A stretch of DNA of 64,000 bases. Source: Pelagerythrobacter aerophilus. GTDB taxonomy: Bacteria > Pseudomonadota > Alphaproteobacteria > Sphingomonadales > Sphingomonadaceae. The position numbers were made by a program, and so were the translations under genes. Position 1 is the first letter of the stretch. Each line of letters starts with the position of its first letter. This document shows, piece by piece, positions 63,898 to 64,000 of this stretch. Where the stretch lies: assembly GCF_003581645.1 (NCBI RefSeq), contig NZ_QXFK01000019.1, forward strand, positions 1 through 64,000, in the 5' to 3' direction. Under the pieces are notes generated by a model, which searched no databases, was not told the DNA's origin, and saw only the letters and a list, made by a program, of their open reading frames with translations.

Positions 63898-64000
63898 TCA
63901 GCCCCCTGCCGCCTGCTGGATGCCCGCGACGATCGAGGCCGCGCCGAACAGGATGAAGCAGCCGATGATCACCGTCGCACCGAAGCGCCAGTTCATGCGC
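63898..64000 (-). CDS. virB2: Type IV secretion pilin VirB2 (partial at right edge)
   Basis: The minus-strand frame enters from the right edge and ends at TGA 63898-63900. The visible C-terminus reads RMNWRFGATVIIGCFILFGA, then ASIVAGIQQAAGG: the second hydrophobic helix typical of TrbC/VirB2 pilins. The N-terminal part with the signal peptide lies outside the window. Confidence 0.85.
   Translation of the reverse strand, partial: RMNWRFGATVIIGCFILFGAASIVAGIQQAAGG

Overview
The window is a GC-rich alphaproteobacterial chromosome segment, most likely from the order Sphingomonadales (Erythrobacter/Altererythrobacter/Sphingomonas-like). This is an inference from several markers: a GcrA cell-cycle regulator, a DUF1476 F1-ATPase inhibitor, a CrtZ carotenoid hydroxylase, an UrcA-like protein, two large TonB-dependent receptors, a compact chromosomal VirB cluster, and a psp stress operon with an unusual downstream extension. 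Coding density is high. Many neighbouring genes overlap by ATGA/GTGA, so operons are easy to see.

Layout. Bases 1-2.9 kb hold an acyl-CoA dehydrogenase with etfB and etfA (etfA runs off the left edge). A Rieske oxygenase is divergent at 3.3-4.3 kb, followed by an UrcA-like exported protein and a LysR regulator. Bases 6.8-16.0 kb (minus strand) hold a complete heme-scavenging locus: ECF sigma factor, FecR anti-sigma factor, STN-type TonB-dependent receptor, a secreted hemophilin-like protein, its Slam outer-membrane translocator, heme oxygenase, a DUF454 membrane protein and a dedicated TonB. Two candidate iron-responsive operators lie upstream of the sigma factor and the receptor. A frameshifted tyrosine integrase, three 22-bp-phased iterons and a tRNA-Ser at 16.3-17.2 kb suggest an old integration site next to this locus.

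Bases 17.4-22.4 kb are mixed housekeeping genes (hspQ, ABC permease, gcrA, methyltransferases). Bases 22.6-35.5 kb (minus strand) are the translation/RNA operon region rimP-nusA-ylxR-infB-[53-aa gene]-rbfA ... truB-rpsO-pnp. It is split by a MarR-GNAT fusion, thymidine kinase, an M50 protease and a DUF2239 gene. Bases 35.9-40.8 kb hold rnk, pspF and a sigma-54-dependent psp operon. That operon encodes PspA, PspB and PspC, plus a short leader protein and five further PspB-like small membrane proteins.

Bases 40.9-50.9 kb hold sufE, DUF454, an outer-membrane protein gene broken by one in-frame stop, crtZ, a thioesterase, leuC and leuD separated by four unrelated genes, a quinone oxidoreductase, DUF1476, bolA-grxD and a NUDIX hydrolase. 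Bases 51-53.8 kb hold a DEAD-box helicase, tRNA-Arg and a queuosine-precursor transporter. Bases 53.9-56.8 kb encode a second TonB-dependent receptor. Bases 57.1-64 kb (minus strand) encode a compact type IV secretion system, virB2-3-4-6-9-10-11, with virB2 running off the right edge.

The two most interesting systems are the hemophilin/Slam heme-acquisition locus, which combines all parts needed from sensing to heme breakdown, and the tandem array of PspB-like proteins behind pspABC.
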